DNA of 64,000 nucleotides, from the NCBI GenBank assembly GCA_013350335.1, contig CM023540.1:26391175-26455174 (forward strand). The letters are read 5' to 3'. The DNA is from Chimonanthus salicifolius (taxonomy: Eukaryota; Streptophyta; Magnoliopsida; Laurales; Calycanthaceae). The notes under the pieces were generated by a model, which did not search any database, was not told the DNA's origin, and saw only the letters and a program-made list of their open reading frames with translations. Positions 25,103-38,000 of the stretch are shown here, piece after piece. How positions within the stretch are numbered: position 1 is the first letter of the stretch; the number at the start of each line of letters is the position of its first letter. The translations under genes and the position numbers were made by a program.

Positions 25103-25240
25103 TTCTTCTGGTTATCGAAAAAAATAACCTCTAAAAAAAATCAAGGGGTTGAAGATAGTTGCATGGGAGTTTCCTCAGTAGATTCTTCTCAGCAAACCCA
25201 CTTGGATGTTCGGATAAAAACCGAGTAAAACGAGAGAGAG

Positions 25241-25273
<33 letters not shown>

Positions 25274-25353
25274 TGGAAGTAGTTTTGTTGAAGAAACGAT
25301 GTGATTTGACGTTAAATACTGAGAGTAATAAAAGCAAGAGTGACTTCACATGA
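25103..25353 (-). promoter_or_regulatory. Leader and putative core promoter of the Gly-rich HIPP
   Basis: Directly upstream of the start codon, read on the minus strand, is a CT-rich leader including a (CT)n run (25245-25272). Further up is TATTTAA at 25318-25312, a possible TATA box about 210 bases from the start codon. This is suggestive only. Confidence 0.35.
25245..25272. repeat. (GA)n microsatellite in leader
   Basis: About 14 GA units just upstream of the HIPP start codon. GA/CT runs are common in plant 5' UTRs. Confidence 0.9.
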
Positions 25354-26107
25354 CCAACTTCTTTCTGAAATATGGGACCAATTTATCGTGATACGACAAA
25401 CTGAAATAATTTTCAGCCAATGTAAGGATGGTAGCAACTCATACACAATATTTTTTTTTTTTTTTTTTCTGTTTTCTTTTTTCTTCTGTTCACAATTACC
25501 GACGGTTATTTTAAGTATATTAATTTAATACAGCATTTACTGAACGGAAAATGCAATTTTCAAAATATTCTATGTAAAAATTACTGTAATGTAAGTGTTT
25601 AGAAGTCAATATGACACATTTTATTTCGACTAGTTTGTGAGACATATAAAAGTCAAGAGTACTGAACATAAAATGAATTTAAAATCTCTTTTTATAAAAA
25701 GAATTTCTTGATAGATGAACTCCTCTTAAATTTGTAATGTGGTATTACAGTTAAAAATATGAAAGTGAGCTTTATTTCAATGCTATAAATACATGCTCTC
25801 TGCATGGTGAACTTATGGTATTCTCTGTCCAAGCTTTATGAATGAAAAGAGACAAAAAAAAAAAAAAAACAAGAGCCTCATATTGATTGAGAGAAGGTCC
25901 CACACCTATTTTCACATTGTATCATTTAATTGCTCATAAATGATCTGCACAAATATAAATGAGTTGTGGGGTCAAGGGCACCTGTTTTACTGTGCACATG
26001 GTTTGAGTGAATCAAGAGAAGTGTAAGTGTAAACATCAAGTAATGTCTCCCATGCTTCCAGGACTTTGGAAATGGAGACTGGAATTTCCATATCTATATG
26101 TATGTTT
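25354..26107. other. Intergenic, no gene seen
   Basis: AT-rich with a poly-T run near 25450-25468 and a poly-A run near 25853-25869. No coding potential was seen. Confidence 0.5.
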
Positions 26108-26118
26108 ATTAGAAATCG

Positions 26119-26735
26119 TTTTTTTTTTTTTTATTACGGTGATTGATAATATCATGATATTTTAAAATTCATAAATTTTTACAAAGATATTAACAGAAAT
26201 TTCTCATGAAAAATATAATATTTAAAAATAATAAAAATATTAATAAAATAAAAATCTTAATAAAGAATTTACAGACAATTTACTGAAAATTTATCTTGAT
26301 ATTGCCTTTTATTGTATTTTTTAATGTAATTTTATCGAAAATTTACTAAAAATGTCATCGTAATGGTAAATACATGTTATTAATGTGATAATGGTATTTT
26401 ATCGATAAAAATATGATAAATTTAAAAATACTATCGATATTTGTCACATGGATTGAATTACAGCTTATAGTTGATTAATCCGAATGTTTATGTATATTGA
26501 TATATACTGTTTGAATTAAAAAATTCAAATCAACCTCAAATAATGTCCGACTCGAAATAGAAAAGGTCAAGACGATGAGATAGTTCACTGCAAACAACTT
26601 TACAAATTACAACTACACTTCACCTGACCCACTAAATGATGAGCGCATCTGTTGCCATAAATGGCCTTGGAGCACATGATGTCCGACAAATTAAATTTTA
26701 TTGGTGTGCGCCACCAAAGGGGCGATAATGAATCC
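26119..26735 (-). mobile_element. Candidate retroposon bounded by a repeat plus poly-T
   Basis: ATTAGAAATCG followed by a long T run occurs at 26108 and again at 26736. A T-run at the left border and the repeated word at the right border are what an inserted poly-A retroposon on the minus strand would leave. The interior is AT-rich and non-coding. The family is not recognised. Confidence 0.45.
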
Positions 26736-26749
26736 ATTAGAAATCGTTT

Positions 26750-28505
26750 TTTTTTTTTAATATTGATCCACCAAAAACCATTTTGATTGGTATAATCAAA
26801 TCATATTTTTAAACTTTAAAATTCAAAAATTTAAATTAATTTTTAATTACTAAACTTTACAACTTTAAAAAGTATAGTTTGATCGAACTTCAAACCGAAA
26901 TACAGACTTGCAGAATAAATCTATCACTACTCATTTGGTAAATTTCATACTTAAATATACAAAATAACACTGTATATAGTATGGAAGATTATCCTCTATT
27001 TAAATTAACAAGTATATAAATGAGTTTGTACAGAGGTCAACGTATTACATAATCAAAATCAAACTTGGCCCACTTTCTAGATGATCTGCAGGGTTGGCAA
27101 ACTATGGTCTGGTTGGATCTAAACTTCCCTTGGGTTCAAAATTGGTCAATCTGGGTAGAGTGTTTTTACGACATTGAATTCCAGAAAAAAAAACAATTAG
27201 AAAAATCAGAACTACAATGAAATGCACTCTGCAATAACATATTGCACTCTGTATCATTTCCAATTTTATCGGATGTCTCCAACTGGACATCATATTTCAC
27301 TCGACTATAAAATATAAATGAATGTATACTCTTCAACATCAAACCATGAGCTGGGATAAACGTTTAAATGTGTATTTAACAGGTTAACAGTATAGAAGAA
27401 CATTGAGAAAAGAATGAAGGTATGAAGAAAACCATGCACAATGATCAGTCAGTCCTGCATACTCTTCCAGCTCCTTTCTCGACCATAGCCTCAGTTTGCT
27501 GCTGACACCTAATCGTTACAATAATTCATCTTTATCCATTTCTTTTTCCCCTTTTTTTGAGCCCCTATCTGCAATACAAAAGGCAAGGAAATTAAAGATA
27601 CAATAGCAGTAGATGGGTGGAGTTGCAAGTGGATGAGGTCACGTTCAGAACCATAACAATTTTGGGGCCAGTGGGATTAAAGCAAGTAGTAGAGTGAGTC
27701 CAAGTCCCAGCTCGTTTAGTAGAGCAGGCTTCAGGAACCTGTAATACCATTAGGCAAACAAATCCAGAACAAGCCAGCTTAACTGTCTGGCAAATTTCAG
27801 GGTTGGGCGCATACAAGGATGATAAGACAATACAAATCTAGCCCAAATAGAGGATGCTCCAAGCCACTGAAACCCACTTAAAACATTATACACAGGTGAA
27901 TGAAGAACATTAAAAACTAAATATTTAACCACTACTTGAAATCATTATCATAATGCAATGCCAGTTCCTGTGATTCATAAGCACATGAAAGTTCAGTTTT
28001 CTGGTCCGTGGTCGTTGTATGTGCTCCTCATTGATTTTCCACAAACCTGCTACATGCATATATTGCATCTTTAAGTATGCATCAGGTGTACCGTAACCGG
28101 CAAAGATGAAAATTCTGGCAGAAAGGATCTCTCTATTAATTGCTAAAGATGAAAATGTGCATCCTTTATGAAACCTTATAAGCTTCTGAGTAAGATATAT
28201 CATACTGTTAATTAGGAAAGTGAGCAAGTTCCTCATTGGCCACCAAAACCAACTATTTAGACGAAAAGAAAAATACCACTGACCTAACAGGTTTACAACT
28301 TACGAGGCCAAAAGCAATTCAGCTTGAAGGCTAAAGAAGGAAGAAATAAGTGAGACCATTGTTGACCTTCAGGTCAGTCATGGCAGCTCGAAAGATACAG
28401 TTAAGTAGATCAAATTGGTATTTAAATAAGTAAAACTTCAAAACGTTAGACACATATCAGGTCCCGGATCTGCAGACAGCAAGGTTAGGGGTAGTCATTA
28501 TCGGG
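26750..28505. other. Intergenic, no gene seen
   Basis: No exon with convincing splice sites and homology. Some of it may be transcribed, but the sequence does not show it. Confidence 0.45.
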
Positions 28506-28511
28506 GGCCCA

Positions 28512-29372
28512 ATGTTGTCAAAATCCTAGGATTCGAAATTCGTATCGAATCCCACCCCCAAAATATTTGAATCCTATGCCGAATCCTAAATCCTGGAAAA
28601 TCCTAGGATTCAGGAGGTGAATCCCAAATCATGGGATTCGAATTGTCGAATCCTTGAATACTAGGATTCATTTAAAAAAAAAAAAGGCGTGTACATGGGA
28701 GAGGAAAAGGCCTTTTTTTGCATGGGCATTTATAGAAGCTACCTCTTTTATTGGTCTATTGCACGATAAAACCTCTTGGAGACTCCAATCAACACGGTAG
28801 CTTTTCTTCTCTTGCAAACCTCTTTGCAAGCATCTTTTCCATATGCAACCCTCTTCGCAAGCACCTCTTCCAACTTCGAGATCTCCTTCTCTTCGGTCTA
28901 CAAGCTTCTTCTCAAGCCTCTCTTCGATCGTTTGCAGCTTCAAGGTATGATTTTTGTGTTTTTTTTTTCGCATCTCTCTTATTTCGCGTTGAAGGAGAGG
29001 AAGAAAGCGTCAAAGAAATTAGTGATGGAGATGTTGAAGATGGAAGAGACGCTTTAACTTCATCTTACTTGGATATTTTAGATGACATTGACAACAATGA
29101 TGACGATGATATTCTTTAGATGTTTTGGAATTTTGAATAATAGAATTTTATGAATTATAATGATTTGGATTTTGGAATGTAAAAAATGCATTTTTATTCA
29201 ATTTTATATTGGTACATTTTGTCATATATTCATGTGGTTGCATATTTACTTATATATTATAATGAATTGATCAAAAAATTATGAATCTTATGATTCTACG
29301 ATTCACGATTTCCGATTCAAGATTCACACCCTTTGAACGATTCACGATACGATTCGATTTTGACAACATTGA
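28512..29372. mobile_element. Non-autonomous DNA element of the ACGATTC family, with a transposase-like remnant
   Basis: Inverted ends AATGTTGTCAAAATC (28512) and GATTTTGACAACATT (to about 29372) enclose arms full of GATTC words: GAATCCTAGGATTC on the left and GATTCACGATACGATTCGAT on the right. A + strand frame ends at 29119 with an acidic tail SYLDILDDIDNNDDDDIL. It looks like the C-terminus of a lost protein, possibly a transposase. Related copies lie at 40925-41420 and 52130-52592. Confidence 0.65.
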
Positions 29373-29882
29373 TTGGGGCAAACTTTGTACATGGGGTACC
29401 GCTATACTGCAGTTAACTTCTGTAAAATATAGTCTAGCTTAATTTGTATAATTCTTTGCTAAAAAATAAACGTTACTTCTACCTTCAAAGAATTGGATAT
29501 TTTCTTTCCAAGTCATTTGATGGCTACAAATTAGATATCTAGGATTGTCACATCAGAGTGATTTCTAGTTATAAGCTCCACTTGGATGGAAACTAAAATT
29601 TATGAAATACCGACAGGTGTGCATAAGTGGCATGTGTGTGGAATTATAGTTATTCCAATCCATACGATGGATACAAGTGGATTATATGATTGTTAGAACA
29701 GCATAATTTCAGGCTCCATCTCCATTTGGAAGCCATTCTCAAATGATCCGTCAGTGTGCAACTGTGGAAAATGTGCTGGTGGAAGTTTGTGAGATGTGAT
29801 GGACACATTGAGGTCTACTTCAAGTCTTTTCAAGTGTAGATAATAGACTTTTATATTTCCAAAGATGTACCTTCAAATAACA

Positions 29883-30037
29883 AGGGTATCTCCTCCCCAT
29901 AAGGAGGAAATACTAATCCCACTGATACACAAAGTCGCCTGCAAGCCTCGCGTATCAAGTTACTCAAGAGCCAAGCCCAAGACCTCTAGTTTATTCCTAG
30001 AAACTCAAGCCAACTGAGCTACCCATTCGGGCTTGTA
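29883..30037 (-). mobile_element. tRNA-derived SINE (Au-like)
   Basis: Read on the minus strand it begins GCCCGAATGGGTAGCTCAGT and TGGCTTGAG, a clear tRNA-type A box. This is followed by GAGGTCTTGGGCTTGGCTC in the B-box position. The tail reaches GGGATTAGTATTTCCTCC. This pattern resembles the plant Au SINE family, from memory. Target duplication not identified. Confidence 0.65.
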
Positions 30038-30466
30038 CATTCAATTTAGATAGTAGGTACTATAGTTCTTGTGCATAAAATGTCAATGACATATATAACA
30101 ATCAAACTACACTAACTTGCTTGTTTCCTTCTCAAATTAAAAAAAAATTGATACATTTGTTAAAGTGAGAAGTCATTTGTAGACGTTAATGGTGGAGTTT
30201 TTTGTTTTGGACCTTGGTTGTGCCTGCTGGCTGAGGTCTGGCTTCTCGTTCTTTTGAGTTTTCTGGTTCATGGGCCTCGTGAGTTGTTTTCAGTTAGGAT
30301 GTGGTTTTGAGTGGAGGATTGTTCCATCTTTTCCTGGGTGTTTTCTTTCTTTTGCTTAATAAATAGTAATCCTTCAAAAAAAAAAAAAAACTTTTGATAT
30401 ATCTGTCAGATCTAAGAAAGAAAAGACCTTTCAAAGACAAAATGAAAGAGAATATACAAGCACCTC
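30038..30466 (-). other. 3' flank and probable 3' UTR of the next gene
   Basis: Downstream of the stop codon at 30467 on the minus strand. It contains a poly-A run at 30377-30390. Nothing else is recognisable. Confidence 0.35.
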
Positions 30467-33400
30467 TTATCGCTTTGCATCTTTCCTTCTTCTTGATCGA
30501 GCTTTTTGCCATTTCTTTCTAGAGACCAATTTGCTCTTTGGCCTCAACTTCAACTCAGGAGAAAACTGAAAATTTGGGTCCCTCATACGAGCTTGTATAT
30601 CCTTAAAGAACTGCATGTTTAACTTCTTGGGCCCTCCTTCTCTCAGCTCTGCATACTCTGGTCCAGAAACAATATTTTCAAAAGCCCCTATCAGGATATC
30701 TACATCACTCATCACCTCCCACACATTTGTGTAACGGCCATCCGGTCCTTTCTTCAATTTTTTCAAGGCATTTTCAACAGCAAGTTTTCTAGCTTGCTTT
30801 CCTGGAGATAACTCCTTCGGTTCATTTTCAGCTTTCAGTAATTCTGAAATTGTTCGATATTTTGGTGTTTCCTCAAACTCAAACAATCTGTCTATATATG
30901 GATCACTCCGTTCATTTGGACAGGCTTCAGTTGGAATGTCATCGTCATCATCACATTCACTACCTGTCCACAACGTCTTCTCCTCATCACTCCCAGACCA
31001 CACACTTCTTAGCTCATCACTGTCATCAGCATCTATAAGCCTTGAACGTTCCTCTGCCTCCTCTTTCAATTTTTTAGCATATTCATTGACATGTCTACGA
31101 TCCTTTCCATCAGTTTCATCTTCATCACTGCCTGTCCATAGACAGGTCTCTTCATCCATTTCCTTCTCTGAGGCTTTCCTAAATTCATCATCACCCGGTT
31201 TTCCATTGCCAAAGAGATCATAATGTGTTCGTCCACGAGCATAGGAATGAGATGCTGAGCATTCAAGAGAAATCATACTGCTTTGAATAAATAAAATGCC
31301 AATTACAGTCATAGTAACAACAGAAACAACTCTAATGAATATAAATTGTTCCATTCAGTGTTTCATTCTACAACTGCCACTGGCATTTTGAAAAAAGAAA
31401 AAGAAAAAACATGTGTCCAAACTTAAATTGAACTCACATTTAAGGGTGGAAAATGATGTACTTGGGGTCAACTTCCTGTCAGATAGCCTAAAGCACTACT
31501 TTATCCAGCCTTACAACAGAAACATGAAAAAATACCAGCATATGGTGGAATTCATGATTTTTATGGGTTCAAATGAAATGGTAGAACTTCGGACGTCCAC
31601 TCCAGATAGATAGGACAATGGATTTTATGTTGATCATCATGATCATGATAGTGAAATATCCAAAAGTGTAGACTATGCACTACAACAGGTCTTCTTGTGA
31701 TAAGAGAAGGGCATTAAAACACTTGAAAGATGCTCATTGAAGTAGGCTTGTTATTATTCAATAAAAAGAGGTCTTTCAGTGATATGAATATAAGATTGGT
31801 GATTAGATGATAAAACCAAAAGCACTTATGTGGCGAGGGCAGCCACCAGCAGCACAAAGCCTTTACATTTTTTAAATAGAAATTTAATAACAGTACATGG
31901 AAAGGATAGAGAGGCTTCACAGAGTAACTTTGGAAATCAGCCACATATGAATAGGTTGCTTAATCATCTTTTAAATTAATGATAAATGTCTAAATGTTTA
32001 TATTTGGGGTTGTCCAATTTTCAAAATGCTCAAATATCTTTTCATAGTTTCCTAGTGTTCTAGCTATTTTCTTGGTCATAAGAATACCGACATTTTTTTT
32101 TTTTTTTGAAAGATTGGCAGTGAACATTATTTATGTGGTGGAAATAAGACAAGTTTGTATTTAAAAAACCAAAACGTAATCAATATACAACTCCAGCTTT
32201 GCTGACATTCATAATCCTTTTAGGGATTCACAAGAGTCACTAGGTCAAGAAAGCAATAGATAACTGCTAAAAATCTTCCTCATCTTTTTCAAAAGCTCAG
32301 ACCCACCTAACATTACCAAACCGGCAACCATAGAGCACCATGCAAAAATTCCATACATTCAATAGCCTATATTAGAAAGGACCACTCAATTTAACCAACA
32401 TTATTCTAAATTGAGCTTCAAAGATCACCTTTTGTAGGGCATTAATAATTTTACTGAATATTTTCCCTTACAAATTGTTTTGTATCTGTGCCTATATTTG
32501 GCCTCATTAATTTAAACTCCATCCTTATACCTGTATATGTGCCTCAAAAAGTGACTCAGATATCTGTGCCTCAAAAAGTGTCAAACACATGGCTGTGTTG
32601 GATGATGAGAACTGAAGATAAGAGGTTCTCCATGAGAACTTGAAAAGAGGGGATTCTCTGGAGAACCCCACGACTTTTAGTTCTCCTGCCTTACAAGTTT
32701 CTCAGGAGGAGAACTTCACTTCATAGTTGCATTTAGATCATTGTAAGTGCCCTATCAACGGCATAAATATGGACCACTTCACTAATACCAGTTTTGGGGC
32801 TTATCTGACTATTTTACATTTCCAGGAGAACATTCGAGAAAATTGAAGTTCTCCTCCTCTTCCTCCCCAAACAACCATGAACTTCATGGTTGCAACTGAG
32901 AGCACTGGCCAACCATGCCACTGAGCTCTTCTCGCTCAGTCCTTGTGTTTACAAAGATTTTTTACCCCTTTCAAAACAGATGAAACATGTGCAGGCACAC
33001 ATTTTAGTAATCGGAGCAGTCCATCTAATGGTCCACTAGTCATCACGACAGCATTTACTGTTACAGATGATCCCAGCGACCTGCTTGGTGGCTTATATAA
33101 AGGAAGGTAAATTAAATCCGACAATGCTGGAGTAGCATTAATCAATAACAAGGGAAATCTAAATTTCTTGGATTCGATGAAAATAAAGAATTGATTCTCA
33201 CTTCTCAGACTCCAAAACGTACCTGACCAAGTCGGCAAATATCCACCATTGATTCGCTCTCTCCAATCACCGAGAAACGATGCATTCTCAGGTTCTAACC
33301 TGAAAGGGAGGCACAGACGGATGAGGAGCTGATGGTAATAATAAATAGGAGGAAGAAAGGGCAAAGAGAGACAGACCTTGGAGAAGCTGATGGTTGGAAA

Positions 33401-33480
33401 ATGGGTCTCTGGGAAATAATGGGGCTGCGGAGAAACGAAGAAGTAAACAAGGAAAAGCGGCTGCAAACTCGTCGAGCCAT
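30467..33480 (-). CDS. Acidic plant protein of unknown function, probably mitochondrial
   Basis: Two exons are proposed on the minus strand. Exon 1, 33480-33377, starts in good context (ACGGAGATGGCT) and has donor AG/GTCTGT. Exon 2, 31277-30467 (TAA), has acceptor CAAAGCAG/TATG. They join in frame to 304 residues. The N-terminus MARRVCSRFSLFTSSFLRSP is Arg/Ser-rich without acids, as expected of a mitochondrial presequence (it could be plastid). It is followed by THYDLFGNGKPGDDEFRKA. Three acidic repeats with a Trp core follow: LWTGSDEDE, VWSGSDEEK and LWTGSECDDDDD (W82, W128, W138). The last about 130 residues are mixed, with a strongly basic end (KKWQKARSRRRKDAKR). I do not recognise the family by name. 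Exon 2 is certain in frame; the pairing with exon 1 across a 2.1-kb intron is inferred, and a small extra exon could exist. Confidence 0.75.
32040..32930. other. Intron of the unknown gene, no feature
   Basis: AT-rich intron with a poly-T run at 32094-32107 and a short direct repeat (GTGCCTCAAAAAGTG at about 32540 and 32567). No exon was supported. Confidence 0.45.
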
Positions 33481-33659
33481 CTCCGTTTCTCCCAGAACCG
33501 AATGAGACAGCACATCGCCAAGCCCGGCTGAGAATCGGCCGAGCTCCACTCGACTGCTTCCTCCCCTTGTATTGACTGCAATACAGGTTTGCTCTTATTA
33601 CTTCTAAGAGTTCTGGTTTTTCCCACTTCTTCATATTTACATAGAGTTTGTGACATGAA

Positions 33660-35015
33660 AGGCCCTTTCCAGTCGATTAGAATATTTTAAAGAATTTTAA
33701 AAAAAAAATCCCCTCAGTGTTTCAACAATTAAATGAAAAAACTATATTTTTCAAAATATTAGAAAAAAGCTTCAACCAAAATCTAAAAATCCCGTTATAA
33801 ACCGTCAAAGAAAACTGACGTTGTTTTCTATCATAAATTTTGTTAGAATACCTAAAATACCCCCTTATGATTTGCCATTTGATCGTTTGGCACCCTCAGT
33901 TCTTCCCCATCTAAGACCAATAATTAAGTGTAGCATTTGCTTTAAATGAAAATATATCCCATTTAATAAGAATTTGTAGTATGACTAATCACCATTCATT
34001 CTTAAAGTTTGGAGATTATACATTCAAATCCTATAGATGTGAGATAGGATAGTTCGATAAAATAATTTGTTAAATTTAAATATAAAAAAATAACTATATT
34101 AATAAGATAAATGACTTAGATGATGATTATAAAATAAATTTGTAAAAATCAATTTTCATCTAATTTAGTGTCTACACTAGGCTACAACAAATTTGCTCCT
34201 AAAAGAAATACACTCTAATATATATATATATATATATATATATTAAGAAGCCCGTTGGTCATGGCCACCAACCTCCAGTTTGCTCCCATTGTGTTGAAAG
34301 GGCAGCAATTTGGAAACAGTATCACCGAGTGCCACCAATGGTTTCTAACCAAATAAATATTCTACAACATGGCGGCCATAAAATAGATAGTAGTTGAGTC
34401 ATAGCCAAAAAGATATGAACACTTCCATTCTCCCAAACAGGATATTCCATTCGGCATAATTTTGGTATTTTCAATCACCATTTGAGAGGGCTCAGATTAG
34501 GTCTATACAAGCCCAAGAATAGCAACATCATCATTGCACATCAATGAAAGGGGAAAACACAAAAAAAAAAAAAAAAATTGGAAAATTTTATCTGCACATT
34601 AGCGGTCTTTTAAAATGGTGACTACAGCTACGTGACTGTCATTGTTAGTGCAGAAGGGAGTTCCATAAAATTTCCTGTGCTGACATTAATGAAATGGCTA
34701 TTATACATCTCAGCTATCCAATTAGTAAATTTCTTATGATGTCAACAAGTTTACTTGATTTCCCAGTTATACCAACAAACAAGTTGCTCCATCCTAACTT
34801 CTTATAATATCTTCCATTTTGAAGTTATTATGCATCTCGTTAAGATTCTTCACCACGGAAACAGTAAATTTGGCATACTTCTCCAAAGATAACACTGAGA
34901 AGATGATATGCAGTCATTAGATGCTTGAGAATCACCCCACGGTGGAAAATTATAGCTGCCGTCATCCGTTGAAAAACCCAGATGTTTGATACACTTCAGC
35001 CTTCATATGAAAATT
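33660..35015. other. Spacer between AAR2 3' end and the unknown gene
   Basis: Both flanking genes read leftwards. It holds a (TA)n microsatellite at 34217-34243 and poly-A at 34560-34577. The right part should include the AAR2 3' UTR. No coding potential was seen. Confidence 0.5.
34217..34243. repeat. (TA)n microsatellite
   Basis: About 13 TA units. Confidence 0.95.
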
Positions 35016-38000
35016 TTATGAAGCCATTTCACTAGAACTCGTGTCATCCATCATTTCCACAACGGGAGCAAACTGCAGAAGTTAAACAAATAAGTTTAAC
35101 CAGATCCAAGTGATATCAAAAGAACTGCATGTTTACTTTTTCAATGAGTTTATCCATCTTGTATACCTCGTCTTCTTCTCCATAGATGCCACCAGCATCA
35201 TTCTGGAAGTCCCATCCTAGAGTGCTCTCAACCAGGTCTTGCAGTTTCCTTGTCTGGAAAAAGCTAAAATAGTAAGTTTCATGAGTAATAGAGAAGATGT
35301 GTGTAGAATGTACTCAAGTCTCAACTAATGCCAACACTAGAGATGCAGCGAAGCAACTGTGCTAATTCATCATTGAGAAGCCATAGAGATAAAGGCAAGC
35401 TTTGAGATAAAGGCTTCTGTACATTTCATTGAGAAGAATTCTCCGATCTTCAGCCTGAAGCATGTGAATTATGGAACCTTTGGTCAATAAAAGTGGTACC
35501 CAAGGTGCAGGTGATGTAGAGTGGATGAAATACCATGCCTCAAAATTCCATGATTGGACACCCACTATCCTAACATTTGGCCTCTTCTATCTGTTTCTTT
35601 GTAGGTCATCAACCAGAGCAAGGTTCCCCAACAGTTTGCTGACCATAGTTCATAACAAGCCAATGATCCCACTCTACTACAGTGTTTATTATGACTTGGC
35701 TTACAGAAAGTGGGTGACCAAAGCGTTAGTCCTTTCCTGTTTGGGAGACTTATGGCGCATGTATTAGCAATGAGTTTCATCAAAATGGTAATCTGTTTCA
35801 TCTTACTATTAGCCCTACCGTTTCAAGGCCAATATTATTAAATAATTCTGTAGCTGTTAAATACACTGACACAGAGGTTCGAGGGAAAATCAAGTTACAC
35901 AGAGCAGTTTCAGGTAGCTGGGTGTTCTTGTAAAAAGCAGGACTCAAGATTCTAGAAGCACTAATCACAGAAATTACATGGTTCCTACAAAACTTTGACA
36001 AATGTAGAACACTGTATTCACTAGAGTGAAATTTGTTTAGAACTTGCACCGAAAACAGCAAGATCAATTTGTTGCAGCATGTGAGAAGAAGCAAGGATAC
36101 AAACCCAAGATAGGAGTTCTCCATCGATAACAGGGGCTTCTTGCACAAGGGAGAAGAATTCCTGGAAACAGAATTTCAATTTATCACATCAACGTTGATC
36201 CTGTAACTGCTTTCTATTTCTATAATTATGACTTATTCATATCTGGAGCACTTGATAAGAGCCCCAAATACTACCTTGCAAAGCCGATGCAGAAATATGT
36301 CCTTAGGAGAGCCAAGAATCATCTAAGACTACTGAAGCCCCTCTCTCCATTCGAACTACATTTGTATGGTCCTTGTGGAAACCATGCTTTAGTTGGTAGT
36401 AAATCACCTTTATAAACTGTGAAAATTACAGATACCATCAGAGATTGGCAGAAAAGGACGACGATATTGCCAAACTAACGATGATTTTGAGAGGTATACT
36501 AGCAAAATAATTTACTAAGATGGAGAGGGATCCAACTGATGAGTGCAGGCACACATACAATGCGCTAGCTGTATAAAAGTGCACAATAATTTCAACAAAA
36601 TCAGATAGATCATGCATCTAAGTATGTGAGCAAAGATTGATAAACACTTGAACAGTGGATTCTGGATTAGTGGGTCCTACTAGAAGCTGTCATCCTTAAT
36701 GTATGGATGGCAGCATAGGATCATTATTACCAATGATGCACAGATAGATGATAGAAAGGAGATATTTTAAACCAACACCACCACCCCCACCGCCCTGCCC
36801 CCCCAAAATCAGGATATGGATACACAGACAGGTAAATTGTTACTATGGTGCAATTCAGAATTAGTCAATAATTTTTACTTGAAATGTTTTACCTTTTCTT
36901 CTAGTCTTTTAGTTTTCTTAAATGAAGTAATGTTGCAAAGTTTCTCACAGGAAGATCTTTTTATTTAGCCCTACTGTGTATTTTTATGGCAGAAGGATAA
37001 TGAAAACATTACAATAAAATGAACCTAGTACAATGAGACTTGGTTGAAAATGGTCCAGTATTCCAGTCAACGTCCATGCAGTGATGCTTAAGGCCTTTGA
37101 TACGGTTCTCTGTGCCAATCATCCATTGTACCATGAGTCACCAAAATTGTTTTTTTCAACATTTTGTATGTTTTAGCTCATACACTGCAGATACTAGTTA
37201 TATGTGATGCAAAAGCATATCCTAACCTCTTAACCACTGGATGAAGAAAATACTGGTTATTTTTATCATGGCACAAGTTGTAAATGCATGTGTCCATGTC
37301 ACAAGACATCCATAATATAATCAACAACTGAAATAGATACATCCCTTCATATTACCTTGGTAAATAAGATACTCCTCGTATGGAAAGGCTGCAAAAACAG
37401 AAAGACATGTTTAGCTTGAGTGTCAGTGTCCAGTAAGCAACTTAATATGCACATGGAAACGGGAAGATTAGCTAAATCTCTAGTATCATGAGCTACTCTT
37501 TCCATCCATGCACAATTTGACTGTGCAGGTATGCATGCAGAGGGGTGCACATGCTTGCATCTTCCATATCAAAATCATGCATGAGGCCTAATTTATACTC
37601 ATCAAGCTGGTCCCTAGTGGCCCTGAATGTGGGTCTCTGGCCAAGATTCCTTTCCTTGCACTTTTGTTTTTAATACTGGGCCTATATGATGATTAGTGCA
37701 ACTTGTATTGGCCAGAGCATCAACACTGCAGCCCATTCAATGGTAGTTGGATCATAGTAGTAAAGGGGCAAGGCACAATCAAAGTGCCAAGAGGTTCTAA
37801 AGCCTATGATGCAAGTTGTGTGTCTAGACAGAAGCCTAGTTTTGCCAGGCACATTTAGATGTGTAGATTCATGGATTTATGTCCTTGTTACATCAATGTC
37901 AATAAAATATAATGACTCATCAAAAGGACCAAAATATATTGGCAACTGAGACTCCAAGCGCATTATATATGTATAGTATACATGCACAAGTGTATTCTCT

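Noticed and set aside
30850..31223. Plus-strand Ser/His-rich frames
   Set aside because: Antisense shadows of the acidic repeats of the minus-strand gene at 30467-33480.
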